This document shows, one piece after another, positions 52,801 through 64,000 of a DNA stretch of 64,000 nt; the first letter of the stretch is position 1; each line of letters begins with the position of its first letter. The position numbers and the translations under genes are program-made. Source of the stretch: Schizochytrium sp. TIO01 (Eukaryota; Sar; Bigyra; Thraustochytrida; Thraustochytriidae); NCBI GenBank assembly GCA_004764695.1, contig SMSO01000006.1:1344859-1408858 (forward strand), read 5' to 3'. Under the pieces are notes generated by a model that saw nothing but the letters and a program-made list of their open reading frames with translations, was not told where the DNA came from and ran no database searches.

Positions 52801-53682
52801 GGCACAAGATGTTGCACCTGCTGACATCGTGGAGCCCGCGGATTTCTGTGTTGTTGAAGAGAGTGGCGGGCTGCTGGTTTCAGCCGACCCTTTAAATTGC
52901 GAATAGTATTTTGCAGTGGTCAATGGCTCAGTCAAAGTGCCAAAGATATCTCTCAGACACATGAGGAGGAGCGCTTCGGGAAATGTATAAGGTGCAACTG
53001 CAGGGAAGCGCTGCCTAACCCAAAAGTTCTCTGCATGGAGCTCCACTACGCAGAAGAAATCAATCACTCGTGACTGTGCCATTACTGTCTTCGTCGACGT
53101 CATCGTTGCTGATGTTTCTGACGTGCTCGCGCTTGCCGACGAGGCTGCGCTCGTCGTGGCCCTGCGTGTCAGTGCATGGGTCGCTCCCGCTGGCATTCCC
53201 TGCTGCCAGCGTTGTCGTTTGCCCCCTGCTGCGCCGGCCCAATCGCAGCCTCCGGTGCTGCTGCTTTTGATCAAGCTTTGTCCTACTGCTATGTTCTTCC
53301 CACTTGCTTCTGATTGCCGCACTTGCCCTACTACTTGCAACTTTGCCTGAGACTGAGATTCCTGCTGCTGCTGCTGCTGCTGCTGTCGACCTTGCTGTTG
53401 TTGCACTGCCCTCGGAGACCTGCTTTGCCCCGCACTCTCTCCTGCTAGGGCATCTCCAGTTTCCACAACCTCTAGTTTCGAGGCAATGCTGCTTTGCACG
53501 GCCTCTTCTGCATAACTATTATTTTCGCACACGCTGCTCCTTAATGAGGAAGTGGTACCGCATGGGACGGTTAGAGTCTCTTCATTTTCTTGATAAGTAT
53601 CTAGCCCCCCCAAGGCCTCTCGAAACACACCTGCTGGCGCAGACGCATGCTTTATTTTCCCAATCTCGTGTATTCCACCCAT
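49840..53682 (-). CDS. DENN-domain protein, probable Rab GEF
   Basis: A 1,280-residue protein. After a Gln/Ser-rich, low-complexity leader (about 1-200), residues about 204-315 match the upstream DENN part (VIDFFCVVELHAENFWVRQR). The central DENN is at about 341-498: PVMTFMETALLELASL, FRPKLVLEILEHLLAEDSVI, then LFPFVWQSLYVPLLP and PFLVGV, which are highly typical. A long Ser/Thr-rich insert follows, then a downstream DENN-like helical part (about 687-844). A short coiled coil lies near 1140-1190, followed by a Ser/Pro-rich tail. DENN proteins exchange GDP for GTP on Rab GTPases in membrane traffic. The leader contains a poly-Gln tract coded by a CAG-type repeat (53358-53400). I cannot assign a DENND subclass. 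Confidence 0.85.
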   Translation of the reverse strand: MGGIHEIGKIKHASAPAGVFREALGGLDTYQENEETLTVPCGTTSSLRSSVCENNSYAEEAVQSSIASKLEVVETGDALAGESAGQSRSPRAVQQQQGRQQQQQQQQESQSQAKLQVVGQVRQSEASGKNIAVGQSLIKSSSTGGCDWAGAAGGKRQRWQQGMPAGATHALTRRATTSAASSASASTSETSATMTSTKTVMAQSRVIDFFCVVELHAENFWVRQRFPAVAPYTFPEALLLMCLRDIFGTLTEPLTTAKYYSQFKGSAETSSPPLSSTTQKSAGSTMSAGATSCANSKERPSYVGGNTVSTCSFVLPDATGVLLYCSVTQVLDANQYICAVSRHPVMTFMETALLELASLCDRDLCNHVIIEPFVRSLIAEVPVPPSDRCMRMTWERSPIFKRRLCICTPRMRHLPMVDDRCFLTLFQSFRPKLVLEILEHLLAEDSVILHSTDASRLVPIAEAFRAILFPFVWQSLYVPLLPRSEWHMLQASSPFLVGVCCTDTGEFKLRLHANCAYQRQTAKRFVLANIDAGQYEVVSRTPGLLRRLTSSSSNNFHQQHLNHDDTEDEETDVSALKPVPTIPEPLRTNLLAQLSTIIPDTLTSPCTSPRAGSPNLSASSSVPSQTRQNLQVPHHNGFGKQNSTTTQSTYSGSTAFSFPYSVNSAQSGSKNSATSNSSTESNILDESADERVWIDHVRIAMLELYLTLFSHLKFHLVPLSSSSSTSPYADASDTASLGSTTSHSIRGRGTSPNVMGPVTSCSHLSSSASTCSLSSLGSASSTARTMTTKRGFDPVTFVADLPVAYQSFVDSFVSRRLFCDLITRQVSAYNPTLFDRLVSIWRKQSVHPVKRKMSPLARMLNDMLTGLGYSMSATRLAIDRLVIFSPEEMNELFTSVTKVREALDHMGIPRFIVEEDSVPASPDNPRTAKLRSLLQRPQLCEKPPLVCKISLDKFHRGVPGTWADNPNHAGRLAPLRRDLVLASTVATLPHQPMRHNRAETRCAKLTSLALINIRHRSGIEEASSAGTEFSEDGSCRTPGLNQSGADYQVPPSKSFGDIVRVVSGSTLSSVNDTFVLQNGIHYTESATSLSSRDADEANHVDSSARIRALRWQESQAQVASEDATDTLLSHIAATESVRRHETEQSRTRIDALERELTESKQLVKELQNRLAAVRTSDDNSSTASSPRDAWQPDSPLLPSRVSTSDGTASPEDSTTAAFASLPRTRMRRNSPLFANTAIRRRSGTLQGKDSTNALMGVDLGLSPEQIPPRPKSAQPPTSLG

Positions 53683-55442
53683 TCTGAATTGGACCGATTT
53701 CTCCAGCCAATTTCTTCACCAGCCTTGCAGGATGTATTTGATTTTAGTCCTCTACGTGTTCGCTGCAATCGATAATCACTCGATCAGCAAATCAATCTTG
53801 ATCAGGAAAAACTTTTACGCAAAACCAAAAAAGGTGAGAAAAAAAAGAAACACAGAGGGGTATAATAATAAATCGAGACCAAGACGAAAGGAAAACTAAA
53901 GAAAAGAGGCAGAAAAATCAAAGACGAAAACGAATCGCGAGAATCAGGAATGCTCGTTAAGATCAAGTCAGACGAGGCAGTGAAGAAGCGACAAAGTTCT
54001 TCGCTTGTGCTCTTTCACTCTCTTTCAATCCTTCTCAATTTCCTACTTTTCACCCCTTCAGCTCACTGGTCACTCAAGACTGAGCTATTATGGTGGCAGG
54101 TGTTTAATTCTCTTTTTCTTTTTCTTCCTTTTCCTAGCCTTTTCCCTAGTACTCGCTAATTAATCGAGCGAATCTAAGGATGTCCTTTTTTAATTTATTT
54201 GCCCGTTCGTTCTCGTTTGCTCCTTCCTTCCTTCCTTCCTTCCTCCCTTCGATGCAAACAACACAAAGAGCTCTGTCGACGGAGGGATGTGGCCTGCAGC
54301 TTCAACTGCCGCAGTCTCCCTGATCCACCGATGTTGGCCTGATTAGCAGTTTGTAGTACCTGTCCGTACTCGTGGCGAGCCTATCTATTCTAATAACCAG
54401 GTGAGGTGGGAGAAGGGGTGCACGAGGGGTGCGCGGTTCTTGGCGCAGTCTCAACTGCCTCTACTTTACGGCTGATAAGCTACTTAATATGTGCTGGGCT
54501 GGGTCTCTTGCAGGTTTGCTTTTACCTTTCCGAAAGACTCTCTTTGAGGTTTGCTGAGAGGATCGACCCCAGCCTTCTTGGGCAAAATCGCTGGTACGAT
54601 ATCAGTATGGGATTGAAGTTAGGCACTGATAGGTGCGCGAAGACCAGGAGTCCGAGGGACCACGTTGGAGTCCCGCACGTGCAACTCCAACTGAGCAGGG
54701 AGTCTGGAATAGGGAGATAGCGTGGACCTTCGAAGGTAGAATATAGGGCGCGTGTGCCGTGGACTGCCTCCTCAGTACAGCTTGTACCCCTCTAATTGCT
54801 AACTGCCGAGCGAAATTGTTCACAAAAACGTGTTCAGACGAAATGGAGCAAATATGTCGAAGCGCGAGGTCCTTGCAAGACAGTCCGAAGGGAAGGTAAC
54901 AAAATTATGTCCCTTGTATTTTGCAGCACAGACTGCTTTCAGAATGGAACTAGGTGACGGTTTCAACTGCGAAACCTGGGAGAAAAACAGGGAAAGTACG
55001 ATCGATACCCACGCAGGCGCGCCACTTATCTTTGAGGATGTAGAAAACCCTTTCCGCAAGTAATGCGCTGGTAACGCTTGAAATTGCCTGCTGCGATGCC
55101 AATGTTCTGGGATAGAAGTCGATGAACGATGTCTAAAAATCTGGACAAAAACGTCCTGATCTTCACTTTCTTGCTGCCCTGTGTTGTCCGTAGAACCTTA
55201 TCTTTCACAGCAAAACCCAAATCTAAATAAAATAAATCTTCTCAAAGCCTGATGATCTCTGATTTAATTACTGCACCCGGCAGCAGCGGCGGCGTCCTTG
55301 CAGGGGGGAAGCCTCCTCGTAGAGATGGCAAATGGTCAAATTAACAAAAAAAAATAAAGGAGACTTTAAGAAGGCACTTTCGTGTAGTCGGCCGTCTCGA
55401 TGCCTGATGCCTGTGTTGGCCTCTGCCAGCGTTTTTCTGCCT
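53683..55442. other. gene-poor region upstream of the DENN gene
   Basis: Includes the probable DENN promoter (53683-54000, A/G-rich), a (TTCC)n tract at 54221-54249 and spacer. A 77-codon plus-strand frame at 54830-55063 is not convincing. Confidence 0.45.
54221..54249. repeat. (TTCC)n microsatellite
   Basis: About six TTCC units. Confidence 0.9.
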
Positions 55443-55605
55443 TCAGTGGTCGGCGATCCTTCTCCACGCCTCCCTGTGCGTCCCACGCGGTTGCTTCAGG
55501 GTCTGTCCAAGCAAGGCGGGCTTCGCGAGCCCAGTTTTTCGAGGGATCGCTTGCTGGCGATCTAAAGAGCGCCTCTCTTTAAGGCGCGACTTTAGTCTAT
55601 TTAAA

Positions 55606-55839
55606 CTAATCTGCGGTCGCGTGTCGCGAGTTTTTCGCAAGCTCTGGCGAGCCCGGGTGCCGCCGGCGCCTTGCGGGTGGGCCTGGCAGGTTCCCAGCCT
55701 CACCTCCGACCGCTTCTGTCGCGCTCCAGGGCCTTCCTGGCGCGCCTCGCGCGGCCCGTGATGCTGCTGCTGCTGATGGTTCTTTAGAGATTGATTCTGC
55801 TGCTTGACTGACTGACGCTCCATACTCCTCTTCTGCCAT
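55606..55839 (-). other. possible first exon in a GC-rich patch
   Basis: A 77-codon frame begins MAEEEYGASVSQAAESI at 55839 and runs into a GTGAGG donor-like site at 55703, after which the composition changes to Arg/Pro-rich text typical of non-coding GC-rich sequence. It could be the first exon of a spliced minus-strand gene, but I cannot find a matching acceptor or downstream exon. The surrounding 55.5-56.5 kb is much more GC-rich than the rest of the window, which creates long random frames. Confidence 0.2.
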
Positions 55840-56840
55840 TCTCTACAGTATACGCAAGTCAACTATACATTCCCTGCAAGTGCTTTATACGCCCGCTTAC
55901 TATACAACAAACCCTCCCAAGTGGGCTATCCGCGCCCGCTCCCACTGCTACCTTTTACGCTAGGCCCGAAGTAGGACTCCGCCCGGCGCAAAGCGCGAGA
56001 GGAAGCGCCCAGGAACCTGTCGCCTCCTCTCGCAGGCCGCCGAGAGGCCGCAAATACCTGCGGGAAGACGCCCCTCTCAGCCGCTCCCTCGCCTCCAGCA
56101 GCCTCCGCCGCCTCCTTCCGCGCGCCTCCCTCGCCGGCGGCGGCCTTTCGTGCCTCGTTCTCGCAGGAGGGAGGGAGTCCCATCATGGCGCCTCTTCGCC
56201 CTATTTACCCTCTTCCTTAGGAGTCCCTACGCCCTCTCTAGGAGCCTCCGGGCCGCGCTAGCGACGCACCTACCGTAAACTATAGGCCCCCGCGGGAAGA
56301 GAGGAACCAAGATGGAGAGTCGATCGTCGCGGAGAAACTAAAACACCCGAAGAAACCTTGCGCGCCAGGGTTGATACGGGTATAAGCAGGGGGACAGCCG
56401 GGCGGGGCAACACAGCGCGGGGGGAAGTTTTGCCGTGAAGGGACACATGGGGTCGATACGCGCAGGTCCCGTTACGGCCGGATACATGGAGGCGGCCTGG
56501 TAGACTGCGCAACCCGCGCGGTGCGGACATTAACAGAATCAGGACGTAAGAGTGGTAGCAGGTATGGATCCTGGCGCGGGGTCTTGTGAGAGGGGAGGGA
56601 GGCAGAGGGGAATAAGCAGAGAGGGAGGAAAACAGCGTTTGTGGAGCTGTCTCTTCTGTAATGTGTGTGTATATGTATGTGTGTGTGAAGGGAGGAAAAA
56701 GGAGTTCTGGCGCCATTACATAATCCTCTCTTTCGCTGCTGCTTGGGATCCCGAGCTCCTTTGGACGCAGGCCGTAGAGATCCGTGTGGACTGCGCTGTC
56801 GGCGGAGGGAACGAGGTCCTTCGAAATGGATGGCCTCAAC

Positions 56841-56900
56841 GAAACGAAATGAAACGAAATGAAACGAAATGAAATGAAATGAAATGAAATGAAATGAAAC
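56841..56900. repeat. (GAAAT/GAAAC)n repeat
   Basis: Twelve pentanucleotide units mixing GAAAC and GAAAT. The minus-strand reading gives an artefactual Phe-Ile-Ser-Phe-His repeat frame. Confidence 0.95.
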
Positions 56901-57057
56901 AAAGCACAGCAAAACACAGGAGGGCGTCAGTCGCCTTTGATCCCACAGAACTGTAAGCTACAATCAACTTTGCGTATCTGAGCAGTGAGTGGCATTGCTA
57001 TGAGGGAGTGAATGGCATCGTGGCAGTGTCAGCAGTCTCTACGCATTGCCGAAGGTG

Positions 57058-57105
57058 AACGAGTGAGTGAGTGAGTGAGTGAATGAAGTGGATGGATGGA
57101 TGAAT
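57058..57105. repeat. GAGT/GGAT tetranucleotide repeats
   Basis: (GAGT)5-6 followed by GAAT and (GGAT)3 units, all imperfect versions of a GRRT tetranucleotide. Confidence 0.85.
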
Positions 57106-58263
57106 GTAACAGTGGATGCCAAAGAGGGCATCGAAGAGTGAACGGTCAAATTGCAAATTGATTCTTGATTCTTTGAATCCAGTATGCACATGCACACTCC
57201 GAGGTCTACACTCGAAGGCGCAACCGTTGAGGGAGTCGAATGAATGGCGGGAAGGGGGGGAACTTGGCTTCACCCGAATCACCTGTGCACTAGTCGGGCT
57301 TAGAGAAATACTTGGAGTCCAAGTTGGCGGGCCTTGGTTAGGGAGGAGGGGAAACAGAGCAGATGCTGCACTACGACACTCTATCCACATTGAAACACAA
57401 AACTAGGGAATCCAGAGCTAGGGAATCCAGAACTAGGTCCTGCGCTGTGCCTACTGAGATGAGAGATCGGATGCTATTGAGAACGCCATGGGCCACTGAT
57501 ATATAATTACTGGAGTTTTTACCCAAGAGAGGCATTGATAGGAGCACCTCTGACGAGTGCGAGAGCCCACGGACTGTTCCAACCAACATCAATGAAATAT
57601 ATCAGTGAAGCAGGATAAGTACTGCGGTTGTGCACATAAATGAAGCATAAGCTAGTAGTAGTGATTTTTGTTTATACTGTATAGGACAACATGCACTATG
57701 ATCCGTCCTCCTAGGTGGACAGTCAGTCTATTGGTCGTTGGTAGTTATTATTCGAATATCAGGTTTATATGCGTGATAAATCCTGCTGCGCAAATCCTAG
57801 CCAGCTCTAAAGATGAGCTTCCCGCTTAGTTTTATCGCCTACAGGAATGTAAAGTTCTCTAGCCTATCTTCCGATGTAAGAGGTTAGTTTAACAACGAGG
57901 AAAGTCAAGGATTCAACCGTCTGGATTATGGATTGTCATGATGCTTATTGCTTTTACACCAACCAACAAAAACAAAGACAAGAGAAATCAAAAAGATCTT
58001 CATAGGTGGGAATAGAAAAAATAAACGAAGTTCAACGCGGGGGTTCTAATCATTTTGACATAAGTTGTAGAGTTTCAAAATCGGGTTTATTGTTTCATCT
58101 TGCAAAGAGTGTAATGCATATACTAGTATTCTATTGCTAAAAAGATTCAGCCCGTATCATTTTGTTTTGTGTGATCAAGATGGGAAATAAAACGCGTAGT
58201 GGTTTATTATTGCTAATAGAATTTAGCGAAGAATAAGAGAAGAATGACTTGAAAATAGAGCTG
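57106..58263. other. gene-free spacer
   Basis: No frame with recognisable content. The sequence becomes AT-rich after 57600. The motif GGGAATCCAGA-CTAG is directly repeated at 57406-57436. Confidence 0.45.
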
Positions 58264-58560
58264 GCAGTAGTTTCTTCTATTTAAAAAAAAAAAAATAATT
58301 GAAATTAAAGAGGGTTCTAAACTCTGCATGCATGCTTTTGTTATTTATATCTTATTGTCAGTTTCGGGGAGAAGGACAATCAGAGGAAGTGTTCGATTAA
58401 ATCCTTCTACTTCTTGTAACATAAAGAGCTTGCAGCAGTTTCTTCTATTAAAAAATAATAATAAATAAAAATTAAAGAGGGTTCTAAACTCTGTATGCAT
58501 GCTTTTGCTATTTGAATTTTATTGTCAGTTCGGGGGAGAAGGAAACTCACAGGGAGTGTT
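58264..58560. repeat. 130-bp direct duplication
   Basis: Unit 1 (58264-58393) and unit 2 (58432-58560) align end to end. Both start GCAG-AGTTTCTTCTATT, share ATTAAAGAGGGTTCTAAACT, continue GCATGCTTTTG and end in an AGTGTT. They differ by scattered substitutions and small indels, mainly in an A-rich tract. The gap between them is 38 bases. Confidence 0.85.
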
Positions 58561-61500
58561 AGAGTTATCTACTTTATTGTATTAAGCGAAAAGGTTCAGT
58601 ATTTCGAAACATGTCACAAAATGGGGAGAGTGATCTCTCATTTGCATGAAAGCGAGCGTAAAGAGTTTGCGACGAACAAAAATCTTCGAATAGCCACAAT
58701 TCGTGCGTCACTACACAATGCACGTATAAGGTTGTCTTTGAGCAACTAGTAAGAAGAATCAATATGAATAGTTTGTTCAACCCTATTTTGGACCTACAAG
58801 ATAATCAGATACCTAAAATACTGTTGCCGTTTGGGACGCTGTTGTCATTCCAACCATACCGGTAGAAAATATTTAATTTATTTATAATCTGGTTGCAAGT
58901 TGGAACATCTACGTGTAACCTGCAGTTCGGTTCTATAAAGTTTGTTGCGAGGAGGGCACAAAATGCTATTGAATGAAATATCAGAACGAACTTGAACTAG
59001 TTTGTTACAAAATCTTAAGTTTTGTAAAATTGACCAAATGTCCTTGTCTCGGTTGTCGTGAGATCATCTGATTTGGCTATTGTGCACAACACAAGTTCAT
59101 CACGGAAAACATCTTTAGCGAGAAAGCCATCAAGGTGAAGGTCCGCCCTGGCGTTTGGTTTTGCCTCGTTGGTATCCATCGAGCTTGAATCGTCCAGCCC
59201 AAAAGAGAGTGGCGCTGAGCGCTAAGTTGTCCTCGAAGAGGAAATGGTGGTTAGTTCTGTCAGTTCTGTCATATTCTACCCGTCTTCGTACACTGACCCC
59301 ATAAAGATATGTAACTCTGATACTAGTATACCATCTCTGTTTCCGGTACATCAGTGCGTTACGTTTCAGACCGCTTCACACTACTATAGGGTATATATAT
59401 CCAAAACTGTAGTAGTATATCGTTTTAAAAAGAGAAACAAACTCACACCAGAAAGAGCCACCGCGGACCCGATTCGACGCAAATCATTCCTGTAGGGGCA
59501 CTGAAAAGAGCAAAGTTACGAGATCATTTCTCGACTTTCGACATTGCGTGCTGTTGGGTTAAAGGTGATGGGATCTTTTCTGTTTTCGACATTGCTCCCA
59601 TCCCCGGCACTTGTAGATGGTGCGAGCTACAACAACTAGTTCGGCGTGAGCAACGTCATCTATTTGCCTATGTACCCTAAGTAGAATCCTAAGTAGAATC
59701 CGTGCAAAAGATAAATACTGGTACTTGAGTTTTTCACACTATTAATTCAGGCTAGCATATGTAGTTTGGATTCGAGCTGACTTCGTGTAAATAATACTGT
59801 CTTTGAGAAAGACCTCAGGTTTCGAGCTGAGCATTTAGAATTTTATTGTTACTTTTAAAATATAATCAATAAATGATATGGATAAGTTCATTCCAAACCA
59901 GAACAAAGCATGCGAGAGCTTGCATAGGCCTCCTCCATAGTATATAATCACTCACCGCAAGACTTCTGTTAGTATCAGAAAGTAGAGGTATTAAACATTT
60001 GCAGTTGGCAAGCGTTGGGGAGCCCCTCTATTTTGATAGGTTCTTCCGACGTCGGCAGCCCTAGTGAGTAGCCTATCAAAGATTATCTTGCTGGAATTGA
60101 TACAGAACCATGAACTGACGTTGATCATCCTGTGCGTCAGTCATTAGAGTGAGCTCTATCATTATAGAACTGACCCACGGCTCTCGATAGCAATTCTGCA
60201 GGATTAACTGGGGATGGACATCGACGTTCTAAGACTGCACCGTGTACAAGAACAACGTTTGCTTTAGGAATGTTATGATAGATGAAGATCATATATATAT
60301 ATATATATGTATAAACTTATGAACTTGAGATCTTGGCAATGTCTCAACCTATTTGTGGCACTTCCTTTCGAATGCTAAATTACAACATGTGAGTAAGAGT
60401 CTCTACTCTCTGGACACTATGCCAGATCATTGAAGGTTATCGTGACATTTCCTGAAACTCTGACTCTGGATTCATTGTATCCAACGATCAGCTAATAATG
60501 TTGAAATAACAATCTATATCTTTTCGCGTGATTTATCGTTATATGTAGTCTAATATAGTCCAACATGTACTAGATCACCAACCCCAAGCCCGATTAAGGC
60601 TAGTTCGGACACTCAGGAAAGACAAAAAGAAGACAATCGAATAGCTCCTGAATTTGGACACCGGCTTGTCTACATACATTGGTCAGTTCGCCTGAAATCC
60701 ACTTTCTGAGTTCAACAACAACAACAACACTTTTGCCTTTCTCTTTTCTCTTTCAGCTGTAGTAAATGACTCTCTTAATTATTTACTTTTAATTATTTTT
60801 AATTATAATCATTTTTTTCTTTTTTAATTAAAGAATCGAAAAAGAAAAAGAAAATAGATCAACTGGTAAAAAGGAAAAAAAAAGAAAAAAGAGAAAAAAA
60901 AAAAATCTTACTGATACAAGCGTGTCGGTCATCAAGTCAGCGCAATTCAGTAAATCGACCGCAGTGTGACATGGTGCTTGCAATTGAGCGCACACCTTTT
61001 TGGATATCCTCCATGAGTTCAAGTTCAAGTTCAATAAAGTTTGAGTCAAAGTCTAAGCGAATTGATTGTTACAAGAGCACGAACCTTGGAGCTATATCAC
61101 CCATTGTTTACGAGTTGTTTTCTGCAAAACGTCATGATATTGTAGAGCGATACTTTATGAAAAGGTGCGAGGTCCTTTGTCAATCGTTCAATACTCAGAC
61201 GCGGATCTCGTCAATCACTCTCACTGTTACTGTTAGACTTGTATTCTCAACCCGCGTTGTTGACGAGATGAGTGAGTTTGTGAAGATCCACGTTTCGTCT
61301 GTTCTGAATCCCGGTAGTCCTTCGCCATGATCCTGGATAGCCGTTTCCGCCGCAGCCGCAAAGGTGCCGCATGAGTTGAGCTTGGGAGCCTTTCCACCCC
61401 CTCGCCCTTTGCTCCGCAACAAAGTAGGAACTCGACGCTTAAAAGAAACTAAAATCAAAAATTAAAGTACTAGTAGTGAAGATATAAGTTGGTGCTGCGC

Positions 61501-64000
61501 ACACCCCATCAAACATCATGCCTGCACTTCGCAGGTGATGTCTTAACTTGAAGTAATGCTGGTAGAGCTCTTCGTGGTACGGCTCTGCGGCCTCCATTGC
61601 AATCTCGGCGCTGTTCAAGGAGCCGAGTCACCTCATTCAATCGTCGCAGATATTGCCTAGGTCGCACCTTTCTGAGATTGTGCGCTGAACGTTTAGCCGC
61701 ACGTTTACGTGCGCACTTGCCTTACTCCTATAGCACTACTCCAGAAAACCCGTAGCCTTGCCGTTGCATTGCTAACCAAGTTGAATACCTTCTGTCTGTC
61801 AAGTTTTGCTTGTCGTTGGAGTTTCTAACGTCTTCTGGGTGTTTCCCGATTGGTTTACGTCGATCACCGTCTTTGCGCAGGCAGAGTTGCGCATCCACCA
61901 GCCAGCCTACAATTAGCCTTGTCCCGGACTCGGATCGAGCATTCTCCGTGGATCTTTCCAAAGATTGATCACAAAGCCGGAAGCGACGGCTGCTCACAAT
62001 GAAGCGCTGCTAGCTTGTAGTTTCAAGTACCTACCTACTTCACAGTACCACCAAGGTGTCGGAGTTCTGCGGAGTCTCCTTTCGATCACTCTTTTCGTTC
62101 CAGTCGATCCGGCACCATTAACAGAAGGAGCTGAAGATCGAGTTAGCGGACTCCACCTCGAGTCAGGAAGGGCTGCGAGCTTGGTACGACGGCTAGCTTT
62201 TGCCTTCTCCTCCTCCTCTTCGTCCTCTTCGGGCTTTCAGGCGGTTCCAACAGGTCAGGTGGGCCCGTGCCCTCGCGCTGAACGTTTTGCCGCGCCTCTT
62301 TGGCCACCATAAAGGTGCCTCTTCGATCCCTCAAGTCACTCAGGTGAGACGTGCCGGCGATCTTGCCGGCAATCTAGCAGCAGCACCTGCCTCCTACTGC
62401 CCAGGCCCAGCACAGAGAGCAGCCAGGAAGATAGACGGCCCTTGGAGGTGGGTATCGTGTCAACAGGCTTCGTGCTTGCGAGGTATCTTAAGGCCAGCGA
62501 CCCCCGTCGACTTTGAACAGGCGATGGAAGACCATCGAGCTCAATCAAGATAGTGGGAAGCTGCGCCATGGTCCGGATTCGGAAAGCGCGGAGATCGCGA
62601 TTGGGTGCGACTTTCCATCTTGAGTTGATCAACTCTCGTTCCCAAATTGAGAATGCTGGGAACAAATACATGCTGAATCTGCCTCGTCTTGCTCTGGCTG
62701 GCAAAGACGGTCCAAGGCTTCGCTTGTCCTTTGGTTACCTTCATAGCTCGGGTCCTTGCTTTTATGTATCTCTGGTTTGTCTCTATCTGGCTGAAGATCT
62801 TCAGTGAATCAACCAAGTTCCACCGGGAGACGGGGCAATTTGAGTGTTGTTTCTAGAGCTCTGCGCTGCACCTCCCGGCGACTGCAAAGAAGCCTGTGTT
62901 TGCAAACTCGAAGTCAGCATCCCGAAGATTGCACGATCTTTTCATCGCAGAAGGTTGAATCGACTCTTCGAGCGCCCTTTATTGTTACCAACACGGGAGG
63001 AAAAGCAGAGACAAAACCTTTTATCTTATCTTCCTTCTCGTCTTATTATTTGGGTGGTTATATGATTGAGGATGATATTATACGTTTTCGCTAAAATAGT
63101 TCGAACAGAAAAACTTTTGAGTGCTAAGAATTTTTTTCTTTCTTTTAATGCTGCTTCTATATGTAACCTGTTTTCGCTACTTCCACTACCCTTGATGACT
63201 TTCAAGTTGTGTAATTCTGTCGATTACCTCTGCAGTATCCGCTAGTCAGCACGCACTAATCGTCCTCAGCACTTCAATTAAAGCATTCCTCGTTTCTTGT
63301 GAGAACTTTGACTTTGATCGATCGAGTTTGGGTTGTGCTTTCTTCTTGTAAAATAACAAGACGAGGGTGAAAAAGAAGTGTTTTTACTAAAAAGCTGTTC
63401 CCAGACTTGAGATCGTGCTGATATGTGAAATAACGGCAGATGGCACAGGGCAGAGCAAGATGGGAAAGGCTGCGAGTTGCAACGAACCCCTTTCTCAAGG
63501 TGGTTCTTTGATTAGACACAGTTTAGTGAGCGTCAAGCACGGAGATGCTGCGATTCAGAACGGCTGCTGGTCCTCCAGGATGTTCATTGTCCACTGCTCG
63601 CATACTGGTGTTAAGTGCTGCCGAAAGATCTCCCGTTCACTGCTCAAGGTCGAACCTTGATCGAGGCAGACATTTTTTAAAATTAAAAATAACTTTAACC
63701 ATTGACCATTTTAAAACTTTTTCTTTTTTTTAATAAATAAAAAGAACAGCACATCCAGAAGGTAGCGATATGAATGAACATCTTCCTTCCTAGCAGGTAA
63801 GGTATCTATTTACCTTGCTAGCGGTATTGTTCCAAGTGTTCCAGCAAACTTTTTAGGTTTCTTTTAAAGTGGTTCTCGCTGGTTCTTTGTATGCAGAAGC
63901 TAGTGCCGACTCTTTTCAGGTTCAGCAGACAAGGACGACGCGAACTTCGTTTTGGGCATGTTTCATAAATTCTTGAACCACTTACTGAGATATAGTTTGT
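58561..64000. other. gene-poor right end
   Basis: No gene can be supported across 5.4 kb. Observed items: an (AT)n tract at 60292-60308, A/T homopolymers at 60780-60905, and a moderately GC-rich stretch at 61500-62900 that yields several overlapping frames of about 60-120 codons on both strands, none with a family signature. One minus-strand segment near 61530-61725 reads as a basic helix (AKRSAHNLRKVRPRQYLRRL) but has no start or domain. Small spliced genes cannot be excluded. Confidence 0.4.

Noticed and set aside
54830-55063. 77-codon plus-strand frame
   Set aside because: No domain, no homologue recognised, and the opposite strand has an equally long frame; not distinguishable from chance.
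56270-56917. 215-codon minus-strand frame
   Set aside because: Begins in the GAAAT microsatellite and continues through GC-rich sequence without any coherent protein features.
1-64000. tRNA, rRNA and CRISPR signatures
   Set aside because: I looked for T-arm GGTTCRAANCC-like cores, conserved rRNA blocks and regularly spaced repeats; none was convincing. A tRNA scan by software would be more sensitive.

Overview
This is a nuclear window from an intron-poor, flagellate-type protist. The evidence is eukaryotic gene content (ORC5, OFD1, a DENN-domain protein, a cyclic-nucleotide-regulated AGC kinase), very long uninterrupted reading frames (8-10 kb), long non-coding spacers full of simple repeats, and canonical GT-AG splicing at the one intron I can defend. 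OFD1 and a Sfi1-like protein imply centrioles or basal bodies. A stramenopile such as a thraustochytrid would fit, but that is inference; nothing here fixes the species. Almost all stop codons are TAA and the genetic code looks standard.

Layout. 1-3.4 kb: no recognisable gene. 3.4-9 kb: a disrupted reading frame, a single-pass membrane protein with a Cys-rich domain, an MPPED-type metallophosphoesterase (minus) divergent from a Sfi1-like protein (plus). 8.9-19 kb: one enormous minus-strand gene with many EF-hands, two SAM-like and two Tudor-like segments. 19-24 kb: a small spliced acidic protein, a probable mitochondrial ribosomal protein uL10m, and a decayed reading frame. 24-28 kb: apparently empty. 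28-30.3 kb: an IS607-like transposon with an intact Fanzor/TnpB-type RNA-guided nuclease and a broken serine recombinase, next to possible LTR-retrotransposon remains. 30.3-32 kb: microsatellites and the 5' region of a PKG-like kinase (32.1-35.0 kb). 35.8-39.5 kb: OFD1 homologue (minus). 41.0-49.3 kb: ORC5 fused to about 2,200 residues of thirteen repeated modules. 49.8-53.7 kb: DENN-domain protein (minus). 53.7-64 kb: no confident gene; simple repeats, a GC-rich patch and a 130-bp direct duplication.

The host genes are unrelated housekeeping and signalling genes arranged as divergent or convergent neighbours, not an operon. Two items stand out: the Fanzor locus, where nuclease and candidate guide-RNA structure look intact while the mobilising recombinase is dead, and the ORC5 fusion, where most of the protein is an unrecognised repeat array separated by acidic linkers.

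Several long frames begin at GTG or TTG only because the frame is open upstream; I moved the starts to the first credible ATG (PKG 32149, ORC5 41005, EF-hand protein 18947, phosphoesterase 7175, Fanzor 29487).
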